10,930 nucleotides of DNA from an uncultured Sutterella sp. (GCA_902477615.1 CABSHY010000024.1:1-10930); one strand, 5' to 3'; shown: positions 1 through 6,732, counted from the stretch's first letter. Program-made: numbers and translations. The notes: generated from the sequence alone by a model not told the origin.

Positions 1-212
1 TCACTGTTTCTTCTTTTCATCTGCCCAAACGTTCTACTCAAAATTTCAATAATGTCTTTTAGATCAAATGGTTAAACCAATCACTCTAGAAACCACTTTT
101 TTCTGATATTAGGGTTATCCCTCGCAATTGCTGAAATAATGTGCATTTTTGTGTGACTTTTGTCATTTTTGCCACCAAACTCCCCAAAATTGACCCCTTT
201 GGTAGCAAAAAC
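1..212. repeat. Long direct repeat, copy 1
   Basis: This stretch matches 329-540 at a constant offset of 328 bp with no indels. I count about 18 mismatches in 212 bases, and the first 54 bases are identical. The similarity stops at 212. On the left it may continue beyond the window, since the match is already perfect at base 1. It contains imperfect forms of three palindromes that are perfect in copy 2: 111-122 (agggttatccct), 153-166 region (gtgac/gtcat) and 171-206 (gccaccaaa/tttggtagc). It therefore looks like the more decayed copy. No known IS or REP family was recognised. Confidence 0.93.
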
Positions 213-328
213 CAAGAATCTTCTCTTTTCAAACCATCAAACAGCGCCACCTACGAAAGTTCGCTCTGACTCAATATCCGCCGTTTTCCCACGAAACACC
301 CCCAAAAACGCTACTTACGTGGGGAAAA
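213..328. other. Spacer between the two long repeats
   Basis: These 116 bases are single copy within the window. The right end carries an inverted repeat, ttttcccacg at 284-293 and cgtggggaaaa at 318-328 with one bulged g, which abuts the start of repeat copy 2. This suggests that the true repeat unit may include part of the spacer. No coding sequence is supported. Confidence 0.5.
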
Positions 329-540
329 TCACTGTTTCTTCTTTTCATCTGCCCAAACGTTCTACTCAAAATTTCAATAATGTTTTTTAAATCAAATGGT
401 TAAACCAATCACTCTGGAAACCACCTTTTTCTGATATTAGGGTTAACCCTCATATTTGCTGAAATAATATGCATTTTTCGGTGACTTTCGTCACTTTTCC
501 CACCAAACTCACCGAAATTGACCCGTTTGGTGGCAAAAAC
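329..540. repeat. Long direct repeat, copy 2 (intact palindromes)
   Basis: This is the second copy of the 212 bp repeat. Three internal palindromes are perfect here: agggttaaccct at 439-450, gtgac/gtcac at 481-494 with a 4-base loop, and ccaccaaac/gtttggtgg at 500-508 and 525-533 around a 16-base loop. On the minus strand both copies share an open frame ending in the same TGA. Codon changes between copies include about 11 replacement and about 5 silent differences, so the pattern does not argue for a conserved protein. It resembles a structured intergenic repeat rather than a gene. Confidence 0.93.
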
Positions 541-556
541 ACAGTTTCTACACTTA

Positions 557-595
557 GAAAAAATTACGGCCAAACTCACATTTGCAAGTTTGGCC
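557..595 (-). terminator. Probable terminator of the metallophosphoesterase gene
   Basis: On the minus strand, 17 nt past the stop codon, a hairpin with 9 bp arms (ggccaaact 568-576, agtttggcc 587-595) and a 10-base loop is followed by gtaa and six T. The offset of the T run makes it a moderate rather than classic intrinsic terminator. The arm core CCAAAC/GTTTGG is shared with the hairpin at 500-533 inside the repeat. Confidence 0.5.
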
Positions 596-612
596 ACAAA
601 ATTCTGATTGTC

Positions 613-1755
613 TTAACGTTTCTTCAAAACGATTTCCGTGATTTCAGAAGGAACGCCTAAACGCAGACTCATCCCTGTCCAAAGCCCAGTGCCTGGTGTC
701 ACATAGAGTTGAGTGCGGTCATTGGCTTGATAGTGCCCCGTCACAAAACCGTCATTACCTAACGCAACAACCGGTTGATACAGCGTATAAAGACCGCCGT
801 GAGTATGACCCGAAAGTTGTAAATCCACACCTTGGACTTCACGAGCACCGGCGGGTTGGTGAGCCAAGAGAATCACCGGACCTTCAGGGGCTCCTGCCAG
901 TGCTTTCTTCAAGTCAGGTTGGTATTGGGTTTGACCAAAAAATCGCCCAGCCGCACGATCAATTGTCCCTGCGATAACGAGATTGGCATTCCCTCTCGTA
1001 ATCACGGCATGACGGTTTTCCATCATTTGGATACCCAAGCTTTCAAAGTAACGCTCCCAAAACAAGGCGCCGTGATACCACTCGTGATTGCCCGAGACCG
1101 CATAAACACCGTCTTTAGCTTGTAACTGACGATAGGGGGCAACCATCGAGGCTAGCTCTCCCACCTTTCCTTCAATCAAGTCGCCTGAGAGCACGATGGC
1201 ATCGGGCTTTAAAGCATTGGCGCGTTCAATCGTTGCCTCTAACCATTCTTGATTCATCAAGCGACCGATATGTAAATCCGCCATTAACACCAAACGATAG
1301 TTTTCAAATTCGCTCGGGAGGTTTTTGATCTGAATTTCAACTCGCTTGACATCGGGCACTTTCAGTGCGGCATAGGTACCGTAGAAAGCTCCGACCATAC
1401 TGATCGCTAGCAGCGCCCACTTCACACTGTCTCGAGAAAATGGCCATGAAACCGACAAACCCGTCAGATTCACCAAACGGCTAATCCAAAAGCCTAAGTC
1501 CTTTAAAACGAGTAAAGGAAGCATCACGAGCAAGATATTGAAAAGCGCTTCACACGCAATCAAGACCGTGCGGTTGTAGACAGGGTTAAAGAAGTCTTCG
1601 CTTAAAAAATAATAGAAAGTGAATTTTTGACTCAATAATAGGAAAAATAGCGACAACAAAAGTTTTGTCTTGAGGCTCACTGCCATAAAAGCAGCAAAAC
1701 TCACCGACACATAAAGTGCAATGGCTAAAGTGACAACTGACACAGTCAACACCAT
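613..1755 (-). CDS. Membrane-anchored metallophosphoesterase (YkuE/YaeI-like)
   Basis: The 380-residue protein has a hydrophobic N-terminal third with about four membrane-spanning stretches (roughly 3-25, 31-50, 63-85, 112-130) and a calcineurin-like phosphoesterase domain from about 150 to 378. The dimetal site motifs are all present: D160-L-H162, G191-D192, G222-N-H224-E, H299 and GHTHG (316-320). Family members hydrolyse phosphomono- or diesters with two metal ions. Membrane-anchored relatives include enzymes acting on lipid-linked substrates such as UDP-diacylglucosamine, but the substrate cannot be read here. The start is supported by aaggaagg at 1763-1770, about 7 nt upstream. It lies 35 bp downstream of the AraC gene on the same strand with no terminator between, so co-transcription is likely. 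The catalytic class is secure. The specific function is unknown. Confidence 0.9.
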   Translation of the reverse strand: MVLTVSVVTLAIALYVSVSFAAFMAVSLKTKLLLSLFFLLLSQKFTFYYFLSEDFFNPVYNRTVLIACEALFNILLVMLPLLVLKDLGFWISRLVNLTGLSVSWPFSRDSVKWALLAISMVGAFYGTYAALKVPDVKRVEIQIKNLPSEFENYRLVLMADLHIGRLMNQEWLEATIERANALKPDAIVLSGDLIEGKVGELASMVAPYRQLQAKDGVYAVSGNHEWYHGALFWERYFESLGIQMMENRHAVITRGNANLVIAGTIDRAAGRFFGQTQYQPDLKKALAGAPEGPVILLAHQPAGAREVQGVDLQLSGHTHGGLYTLYQPVVALGNDGFVTGHYQANDRTQLYVTPGTGLWTGMSLRLGVPSEITEIVLKKR

Positions 1756-1790
1756 AACGGTACCTTCCTTTCTATTAAGTCGTTCTCAAA

Positions 1791-2696
1791 TTATGAGACC
1801 GCAATACGTTCACGTTGAGTGTCGCGATGCGGCGGTTCTCCAAAGGCACGCTTGTACTCACGATTAAATTGACTCGGACTTTCATAGCCCACCTCAAAGC
1901 ACGCTGTTGTTGCATCTTTTCTTTCAAACAACATCAAGCGTTTTGCTTCATGAAGTCGCAATTGCTTTTGATATTGCAATGGCGTCATGCACGTCACCTC
2001 TTTGAAATGACGGTGAAATGTTGAAACCCCCATATCTACATAATCGGCCAACTCGGAAACGCTTAAAGATTCTCGGAAATTTTCCTTGAGCCAACCCACC
2101 GCACGAGCAATCTGAGCACTCGAGCCTTGATGGGCATTAAAGCGGCGCAGCGGTGCACCAAAATCACTTAAAAGGAGTCGATAATGAAGCTCTCGCACAA
2201 TCATGGGAGCCAAAACAGGAATTTGCTCAGGCTTTTCCGTCAAAAGCACTAAACGCAAAAGCGTTTCGTAGGTATCTTCTCCAACAGTACCAACACTCAT
2301 CGCTTCGTCAGCCATTGCGTTTACACGAGAAGGAGGAGGCAAGGCGTTACAGAGTTCAGCCAAAATCATTGGATTAAGTTCCAGTGAGATGCCTAAATAG
2401 GGATGATCATAGGTACTATTGACCGTGCAAAATTGACACGGAACATCAACGCCAACAAGCAGACTATCCCCTTCTGAATATTGGTAGACACGATCGCCCA
2501 TAACCGACCTTTTACTACCTTGAACGACAAAAGCAAGAGCCGGACGATAAATACTTGCCCCTTCTTGATTCTCTGGGTCTCGACGATGAAAAGTCAGCCC
2601 GGGAATGCCTGTAGGATAGGCACCACCTTTTTGGCACACTTTAGTAAGAATCATTTTTAAGGCTTTTTGAATTTCACTTAATCGATTATCAGTCAT
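1791..2696 (-). CDS. AraC-family transcriptional regulator (AraC_N type, YqhC-like)
   Basis: This is a 301-residue regulator. Residues about 15-180 resemble the AraC_N cupin-like sensing domain found in YqhC-type proteins, with the characteristic stretch 'RPALAFVVQGSK' (51-62). Residues about 195-293 form the AraC DNA-binding domain, with the first helix-turn-helix near 210-231 (LSVSELADYVDMGVSTFHRHF) and the second near 260-282 (ATTACFEVGYESPSQFNREYK). The ATG at 2696 has tcctcc (ggagga on the coding strand) at 2705-2710, 8 nt upstream. It is transcribed divergently from the decarboxylase-like gene, the usual arrangement for a local activator and its target. The inducer is unknown. Three similar ~16 bp motifs in the shared intergenic region are candidate binding sites. 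Confidence 0.95.
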   Translation of the reverse strand: MTDNRLSEIQKALKMILTKVCQKGGAYPTGIPGLTFHRRDPENQEGASIYRPALAFVVQGSKRSVMGDRVYQYSEGDSLLVGVDVPCQFCTVNSTYDHPYLGISLELNPMILAELCNALPPPSRVNAMADEAMSVGTVGEDTYETLLRLVLLTEKPEQIPVLAPMIVRELHYRLLLSDFGAPLRRFNAHQGSSAQIARAVGWLKENFRESLSVSELADYVDMGVSTFHRHFKEVTCMTPLQYQKQLRLHEAKRLMLFERKDATTACFEVGYESPSQFNREYKRAFGEPPHRDTQRERIAVS

Positions 2697-2767
2697 GGTC
2701 TGAATCCTCCACTTGTCCTATTTTTGCAATTCTTCTGAAAGAAAACCCATCCATTTCTTTCTCATTA

Positions 2768-2783
2768 TTGCCTAATTCTCTCT
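2768..2783 (+). promoter_or_regulatory. Candidate AraC operator, site 1
   Basis: The sequence TTGCCTAATTCTCTCT recurs twice more in this intergenic region. Site 2, in the same orientation, starts 52 bp further on, which is close to five helical turns. A third copy is inverted. Repeated sites on one helix face are typical for AraC-family dimers. Assignment to the adjacent regulator is an inference. Confidence 0.4.
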
Positions 2784-2819
2784 GCAATAGAAAATCACAT
2801 CGGGATTTTTGTAAATAAG

Positions 2820-2834
2820 TTGCCTTATCTCTCT
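2820..2834 (+). promoter_or_regulatory. Candidate AraC operator, site 2
   Basis: TTGCCTTATCTCTCT matches site 1 apart from one substitution and one missing base. It lies 131 bp before the decarboxylase start and 124 bp before the regulator start, near the middle of the divergent region. Confidence 0.4.
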
Positions 2835-2854
2835 TTTGATTGGGTTTTAAGAAA

Positions 2855-2870
2855 AGGCAGAAATAGGCAA
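2855..2870 (-). promoter_or_regulatory. Candidate AraC operator, site 3 (inverted)
   Basis: Read on the minus strand this is TTGCCTATTTCTGCCT, matching site 1 at 13 of 16 positions. It lies 94 bp before the decarboxylase start. It also contains two AGGCA units 10 bp apart on the plus strand, which may be what is really recognised. Confidence 0.35.
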
Positions 2871-2964
2871 ATAATCACGATAATCAGCAAAAGATTTCAA
2901 TACGCTCGCTCCTAAACTATTTTTTAACAAAAAACACTTTCCCAGCTTTGGGAGGACTTTCATC

Positions 2965-3741
2965 ATGTTAAAAAGAAGAGCTTTCATGAGTACTGCAACC
3001 TTAATTCCAGCCGCCATCTTATCGGACGCTGTTGCGGCTCGCCCGACAAACAATGCCGCGACCGCTCAATTCGACCCGGCCTTTTCCTCAATTGAGCAAA
3101 ACATTTTGAAGGAAGTCAGCGAACAAAATTCGCTTAATGCCAAAATGACGGTTTCGGTCACAATCGCCACCCTTGTCACCATGCAAGGACAAGATGAACT
3201 TCGCACCTTTGTTCCTCGTGCGATTGCATTGGGTGCCAGCGTGGCAGAAATCAAAGAAGCTGCCTATCAATGCACACCTTATATTGGACTCGTTCGAGTG
3301 AAAGAAGCGCTCAATACCATTAACTTTGCGCTCACCGAACACAAGATTGCGATCCCACCCATTGTTGATAGCAACGTCACGCCCGCCAATCGCTTTGAAA
3401 AAGGTTTGGCCGTTCAAAAAAGTATTTTCGGTAACAGTATCGACAAAATGCACCAAGCGACACCCGATGAGCAAGCCTTCATCATGAAGCAAGCTCTATC
3501 GGCTTATTGCTTTGGCGATTTTTACACCCGGAGCGTCTTGGATCTGAAAGCACGCGAACTCATCACTTTCACCTGTATTGCTTGTTTGGGCGGTTGTGAA
3601 AGTCAATTACGAGCGCACCGTGCCGGAAATTACACTGTGGGCAACACCCGTCAAGATCTGATTGGTGCATTGGCCATTGCCATGCCTTATGTAGGTTTTC
3701 CGAGAACATTGAATGCTCTAGCAATCGTCAACGAAAAGTAG
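2965..3741 (+). CDS. Tandem carboxymuconolactone decarboxylase-domain protein with Tat-like signal
   Basis: The 258-residue protein opens with KRRAFMST and a hydrophobic stretch ending in AVAA near residue 25, resembling a twin-arginine signal peptide, so export is likely. Two CMD-type domains follow. The first, at about 42-125, ends in PYIGLVRVKEALN. The second, at about 165-255, has ARELITF, GCESQLRAH (210-218) and PYVGFPRTLNAL. The second domain keeps the E-x-Q-L-x-x-H pattern of the PcaC-like branch rather than the AhpD CxxC redox pair. The first domain lacks this core. The substrate is unknown. The start is chosen because ggagga at 2951-2956 lies 8 nt upstream; an internal ATG at 2986 would remove the twin arginine. 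It is probably controlled by the divergent AraC protein. Confidence 0.88.
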   Translation: MLKRRAFMSTATLIPAAILSDAVAARPTNNAATAQFDPAFSSIEQNILKEVSEQNSLNAKMTVSVTIATLVTMQGQDELRTFVPRAIALGASVAEIKEAAYQCTPYIGLVRVKEALNTINFALTEHKIAIPPIVDSNVTPANRFEKGLAVQKSIFGNSIDKMHQATPDEQAFIMKQALSAYCFGDFYTRSVLDLKARELITFTCIACLGGCESQLRAHRAGNYTVGNTRQDLIGALAIAMPYVGFPRTLNALAIVNEK

Positions 3742-3752
3742 TTAATTCATTC

Positions 3753-3816
3753 CTACTGGAAGATTTTTCGATTTTCTGAAAATCTTCCATTACTACTGAA
3801 AGATTTTCCATTTTCT
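3753..3816. repeat. Short tandem repeat interrupted by the IS element
   Basis: CTACTGGAAGATTTTTCG and ATTTTCT (3753-3777) recur as CTACTGAAAGATTTTCC and ATTTTCT (3793-3816), with one substitution, a C/T change and one missing base. The second unit stops exactly at the predicted IS boundary. Confidence 0.6.
3758..3788 (+). terminator. Hairpin after the decarboxylase gene, possible terminator
   Basis: Arms ggaagatttt (3758-3767) and aaaatcttcc (3779-3788) give a 10 bp stem with an 11-base loop, 17 nt after the stop codon. No clean T run follows, so termination is uncertain. The segment 3753-3777 is repeated imperfectly at 3793-3816, immediately before the IS end. Confidence 0.4.
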
Positions 3817-3918
3817 TTGACATCCTCCCCTCACTGAGGGGATTCCTACGGGTAGTGCACAGTTTTATGCTGTACACCACCTTCGGTGGGTTCCTGTTGC
3901 TGACCAACTAACGTTGGT
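3817..3918 (-). ncRNA. Omega-RNA (TnpB guide RNA) scaffold, 3' part
   Basis: Reading from the tnpB stop toward the right end, four hairpins follow one another: accaac/gttggt (3918-3903), ccacc/ggtgg (3889-3877), gtacag/ctgtgc with one wobble (3875-3857) and CCCCT/AGGGG (3841-3827). The scaffold ends in GGATGTCAA at 3817. The true 5' end probably lies within the tnpB coding region and cannot be placed. The next ~20 nt of transcript, AGAAAATGGAAAATCTTTCA (3816-3797), would be the guide. Boundaries follow the known logic that the omega-RNA guide starts where the element ends. Confidence 0.75.
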
Positions 3919-5196
3919 TCACTCGGCAGGCATCGAAGGGACTGTCCGTCCCCGGTTTAATACATTGATCGCTCCTACAACATCAGCGTTGTTCGTGTAG
4001 CCACATTGACGGCACTCAAACTTCGCTTGCGTGGGGCGATTTTCTTTTTCACAATGGCCACAACTCGGGCACGTTTGACTTGTGTACGCAGGATTAACCT
4101 TTGTCACGTAGCCACCGTGTTTGAGCAGTGCCCACTCCAAACTTGAAACCAATTGATGAGGCGAAAATCGCAACATCGCTTTGTTCAAGCCTGACTTTTG
4201 TTTAACCCGTCGACCCGGTTCTTCTATCGTTCCCTTGGCGCTCGCTGTCATATTGCGGATTTTCAAATCCTCGACATAGACCATCCCGACCGTGCGTGCA
4301 ATGGCCTTTGCCGTTTGTTGACAGAAATCCTTACGGATATTGCGAAGTTTTTGATAGAGCTTTTGGATCTGCGCCTTCAAGCGACGACGCTTGCGGCTAG
4401 GTTTTGTTTTATCAAAGGCTTGAGCTAAACCACACTTGGTCAACTGACATCGAGCTTCGTAGTTGTGACTCAAAGCCCTCTGCTTTTGAGCAATTCGCTT
4501 TTCAATAGCCTTGATGCGATCGGTATCGATTTGATAGACCTTACCATCTGAGGTAGTGACGGTTTGGGCAACGCCCAAATCGATCCCACACTCACTGGCA
4601 AGCGTCTCAAGTGGTTGGTAGTTTGTGATCAACTTCGTGATCACCACAAACCACTTCGTTCCATCGCGCTTGATCGTTACTTGACGAACAAGTCCTTCGA
4701 CCGTGTCTCGACTTTTTCGATAACGCACAAACCCTAACTTCGGGACAAAGATGCGAGCGTTGGCTTCGTCGATGTCTTCTTTTTTAGGTTGCGGCAATCG
4801 GAAACTGTCACCATGATCTCTTGACTTGAAACGTGGAAAACCTTTGCCATTTTTAAAGAATTCTCGAATGGCACGATCTTGATCACGCAACGTTTGTTGC
4901 AAGGCTTGCGCGATGGGTTGTTTTAACCATTGAGTACCTTCCGTTCGTTTAAGAGCGGTGAGCGCTTTGCAACACTCGTTAAAGGAGAGCAAGGACGGTT
5001 GAGGCAAGGGATCTAGTCCTTGTTCAACGCGCTCTTTGTTTTGGTGATAGATGGCGGTGCGAGATTCTTGAATGGCTTTTTGCTCAGCTAGAAAATGATT
5101 CCAAACGAAACGCACAGCTCCCGCCGTTTGACTTAAGAAACGTCGTTGAGTGGTGTTGAGTTTCAGTTCGAATGAGTAGTTAAGCATCAATTCCAT
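3919..5196 (-). CDS. tnpB: TnpB RNA-guided endonuclease of an IS605-type element
   Basis: The 425-residue protein has an intact RuvC-like nuclease: D206 in GIDLGVA (204-210), E309 in VYVEDLKI (306-313) and D405 in NNADVVGAINVLNRG (402-416). A zinc finger with CPSCG (376-380) and CRQCG (395-399) sits between the last two motifs. An N-terminal helix-turn-helix/wedge region and a Lys/Arg-rich segment near 262-290 fit RNA binding. TnpB proteins cleave DNA next to a TAM under direction of an omega-RNA made from the element's right end, favouring element retention. Length and motifs look functional, with no frameshift. The ATG at 5196 lacks a good ribosome binding site; the ATG at 5187 (MLNYSFEL) is an alternative that aligns better with typical TnpB starts. 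Confidence 0.95.
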   Translation of the reverse strand: MELMLNYSFELKLNTTQRRFLSQTAGAVRFVWNHFLAEQKAIQESRTAIYHQNKERVEQGLDPLPQPSLLSFNECCKALTALKRTEGTQWLKQPIAQALQQTLRDQDRAIREFFKNGKGFPRFKSRDHGDSFRLPQPKKEDIDEANARIFVPKLGFVRYRKSRDTVEGLVRQVTIKRDGTKWFVVITKLITNYQPLETLASECGIDLGVAQTVTTSDGKVYQIDTDRIKAIEKRIAQKQRALSHNYEARCQLTKCGLAQAFDKTKPSRKRRRLKAQIQKLYQKLRNIRKDFCQQTAKAIARTVGMVYVEDLKIRNMTASAKGTIEEPGRRVKQKSGLNKAMLRFSPHQLVSSLEWALLKHGGYVTKVNPAYTSQTCPSCGHCEKENRPTQAKFECRQCGYTNNADVVGAINVLNRGRTVPSMPAE

Positions 5197-5278
5197 GACT
5201 TTATTTTAGCAATATAGATCAAACAACGATTTATTTCTTCTGCAGATTTACAAAGTCTTACGACTTTGCTCCCTACAT

Positions 5279-5302
5279 CCCCTGTTTGAAAACAGGGGCT
5301 TT
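5279..5302 (-). other. IS left-end hairpin with AAAG guide tetranucleotide
   Basis: The hairpin cccctgtt/aacagggg with AAAG immediately 5' on the minus strand matches the IS608 left-end plan, in which this tetranucleotide pairs with the TTAC cleavage site during single-strand transposition. Confidence 0.8.
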
Positions 5303-5355
5303 ACGGAGGTTGCTGTAAAATGGGGAAAGTAACCATTAACTGATTGATTTTCTTT

Positions 5356-6732
5356 ATGCAATCCCCAAACCCCGAAGCGATCGTTGCTGATCACAATGCG
5401 CTGATTGAGCAAACCCTTTCTCAAATCAGCCTAAGCAATATGCCTTTTTGGATTCAAGTGGCATCGATTATTGTTGCTGTCCTTTTAGGCTGGATTCTTG
5501 CTCGTCGCATTAATACGACATTGAAAATTATTAACATTCGTTGGAAGAGTCCTGCAATTACCCATCGTTGCGTTCATTTTTTATTAACGCTTACCGAACT
5601 CGCCTCTATCAATTCACTGCCCGTTATGATTTTTATCATCACCTATAGCGTAAAAGAATTGGGGTTCTTGGCCCCCGATACCAAACTTTATGCCCTGATT
5701 CTTACGTACCGCCTTTTATACGCTTGGGCGATTTTCGTCATTGCCGTTGAGTTTTTGGTCATCCTCTTTGATGGCCGTATGCCACCTAAAGTTAAGCGTC
5801 TGATCTACACCACGTTCTGGAGCTTGGCTGTCTTGGATTTTTTTGGCATCCTTTCCCACATCGTGGAAGAAATGCAAACCATTGCTTTGCCCATCGGTAG
5901 CGGGAAATTTACGCTTTGGACGCTCTTGGTCGGTATCTTGACCGTTTTGTTGGCGGTAGCCATTGCCAACTGGTTAAGCAAACAATTAGAACTGAGCATT
6001 CAACACGCTAAAGACATCAATGACAATCTCAAGATTGTTTTGGCACGTATCTTACGTGTTGGGCTTTTTACCATTGCGATTTTGATTGCCTTATCGTCTG
6101 CCGGCATTGATTTAACTGTTCTCTCCATCTTCGGCGGTGCTGTCGGTGTGGGCTTGGGCTTCGGTTTACAAAAAATTGCGTCTAACTATGTTTCGGGCTT
6201 CATCATCTTGTTTGACCACTCGATCAATATCGGTGACATGATTGAAGTCAATGGCTTTAGCGGCAAAGTGACGCAAATCAACACTCGCTACTCCGTTGTT
6301 CGCAACTTGCGTGGCGAAGAAATGATCATCCCGAATGAAAGTTTCGTGAGTGAAAAGGTCAAGAACTTCTCTCGCACTGAACGCTCTTTGGTGACCTCTG
6401 TCGATGTCAGTATTGATTACAGCGCTGACGTTGAAAAAGCCTTGGCCATTATGGTTGACATCGTCAGTTCTCAACCCCGTTTGGTCGCCACTCGTACGCC
6501 AAGCGCCGTTGTGACGAATTTTGGTGCCGACGGTATTGATTTACGCGTGAACTTCTGGGTTGAAGACCCAGATAACGGAACCGGTTTATTGAAGTCCAAC
6601 ATCATGCGACAAATCCTTATTCGTTTCGCAGAGGCCAATATCTCGATTCCGTACCAAATCCGCGATTTGCGTTTGACAGGCGAATTAAACGTCAAACACG
6701 CCGAAGGCGATACGAAAGTTCAATCTTCTTAA
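5356..6732 (+). CDS. MscS-family small-conductance mechanosensitive channel
   Basis: The protein has 458 residues from this ATG, or 462 from an in-frame TTG at 5344. It is an inner-membrane channel that opens under membrane tension to release solutes on osmotic downshock. Numbered from the TTG, it has about six or seven membrane segments (near 35-53, 92-102, 118-142, 152-172, 190-210, 232-262, 264-290). The pore helix is the glycine/alanine-rich GGAVGVGLGFGLQKIASNYV (264-283). The beta domain follows (GDMIEVNGFSGKVTQI, RNLRGEEMIIPN) and then the C-terminal alpha/beta domain. It is longer than E. coli MscS because of extra N-terminal helices. Neither start has a good ribosome binding site at proper spacing; ggggaa at 5322-5327 is 16 nt from the TTG. 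The IS element ends about 40 bp upstream, so the original upstream region has been displaced. Confidence 0.93.
   Translation: MQSPNPEAIVADHNALIEQTLSQISLSNMPFWIQVASIIVAVLLGWILARRINTTLKIINIRWKSPAITHRCVHFLLTLTELASINSLPVMIFIITYSVKELGFLAPDTKLYALILTYRLLYAWAIFVIAVEFLVILFDGRMPPKVKRLIYTTFWSLAVLDFFGILSHIVEEMQTIALPIGSGKFTLWTLLVGILTVLLAVAIANWLSKQLELSIQHAKDINDNLKIVLARILRVGLFTIAILIALSSAGIDLTVLSIFGGAVGVGLGFGLQKIASNYVSGFIILFDHSINIGDMIEVNGFSGKVTQINTRYSVVRNLRGEEMIIPNESFVSEKVKNFSRTERSLVTSVDVSIDYSADVEKALAIMVDIVSSQPRLVATRTPSAVVTNFGADGIDLRVNFWVEDPDNGTGLLKSNIMRQILIRFAEANISIPYQIRDLRLTGELNVKHAEGDTKVQSS

Larger units (their letters stand above)
3817..5314 (-). mobile_element. IS200/IS605-family, IS608-like, TnpB-only element (IS1341-type)
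   Basis: Read in the tnpB direction (minus), the left end has target TTAC (5318-5315, outside the element), 12 nt, the guide AAAG (5302-5299) and a hairpin of cccctgttt/aaacagggg arms (5298-5279). The right end has GAAT (3845-3842), a CCCCT/AGGGG hairpin (3841-3827) and the terminal GGATGTCAA ending at 3817. From family knowledge, IS608 uses TTAC and TCAA as cleavage sites and AAAG/GAAT as the paired guide tetranucleotides, and all four are in the right places here. There is no tnpA, since only 118 nt separate the left end from tnpB. The element must therefore rely on a TnpA encoded elsewhere. There are no terminal inverted repeats or target duplication, as expected for single-strand transposition. 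Confidence 0.88.

Noticed and set aside
1..540. CRISPR array
   Set aside because: There are only two copies, each over 200 bp with a 116-base spacer. That is far outside CRISPR dimensions, and no cas gene is present.
160..597. Short open frames across the repeats on both strands (76, 63 and 62 codons)
   Set aside because: They run through the palindromic repeats, have no ribosome binding sites or recognisable domains, and the copy-to-copy codon changes favour replacements over silent changes.
2847..3053. Small leftward frame overlapping the decarboxylase start
   Set aside because: It is antisense to a well-supported gene with a Shine-Dalgarno, and it has no domain of its own.
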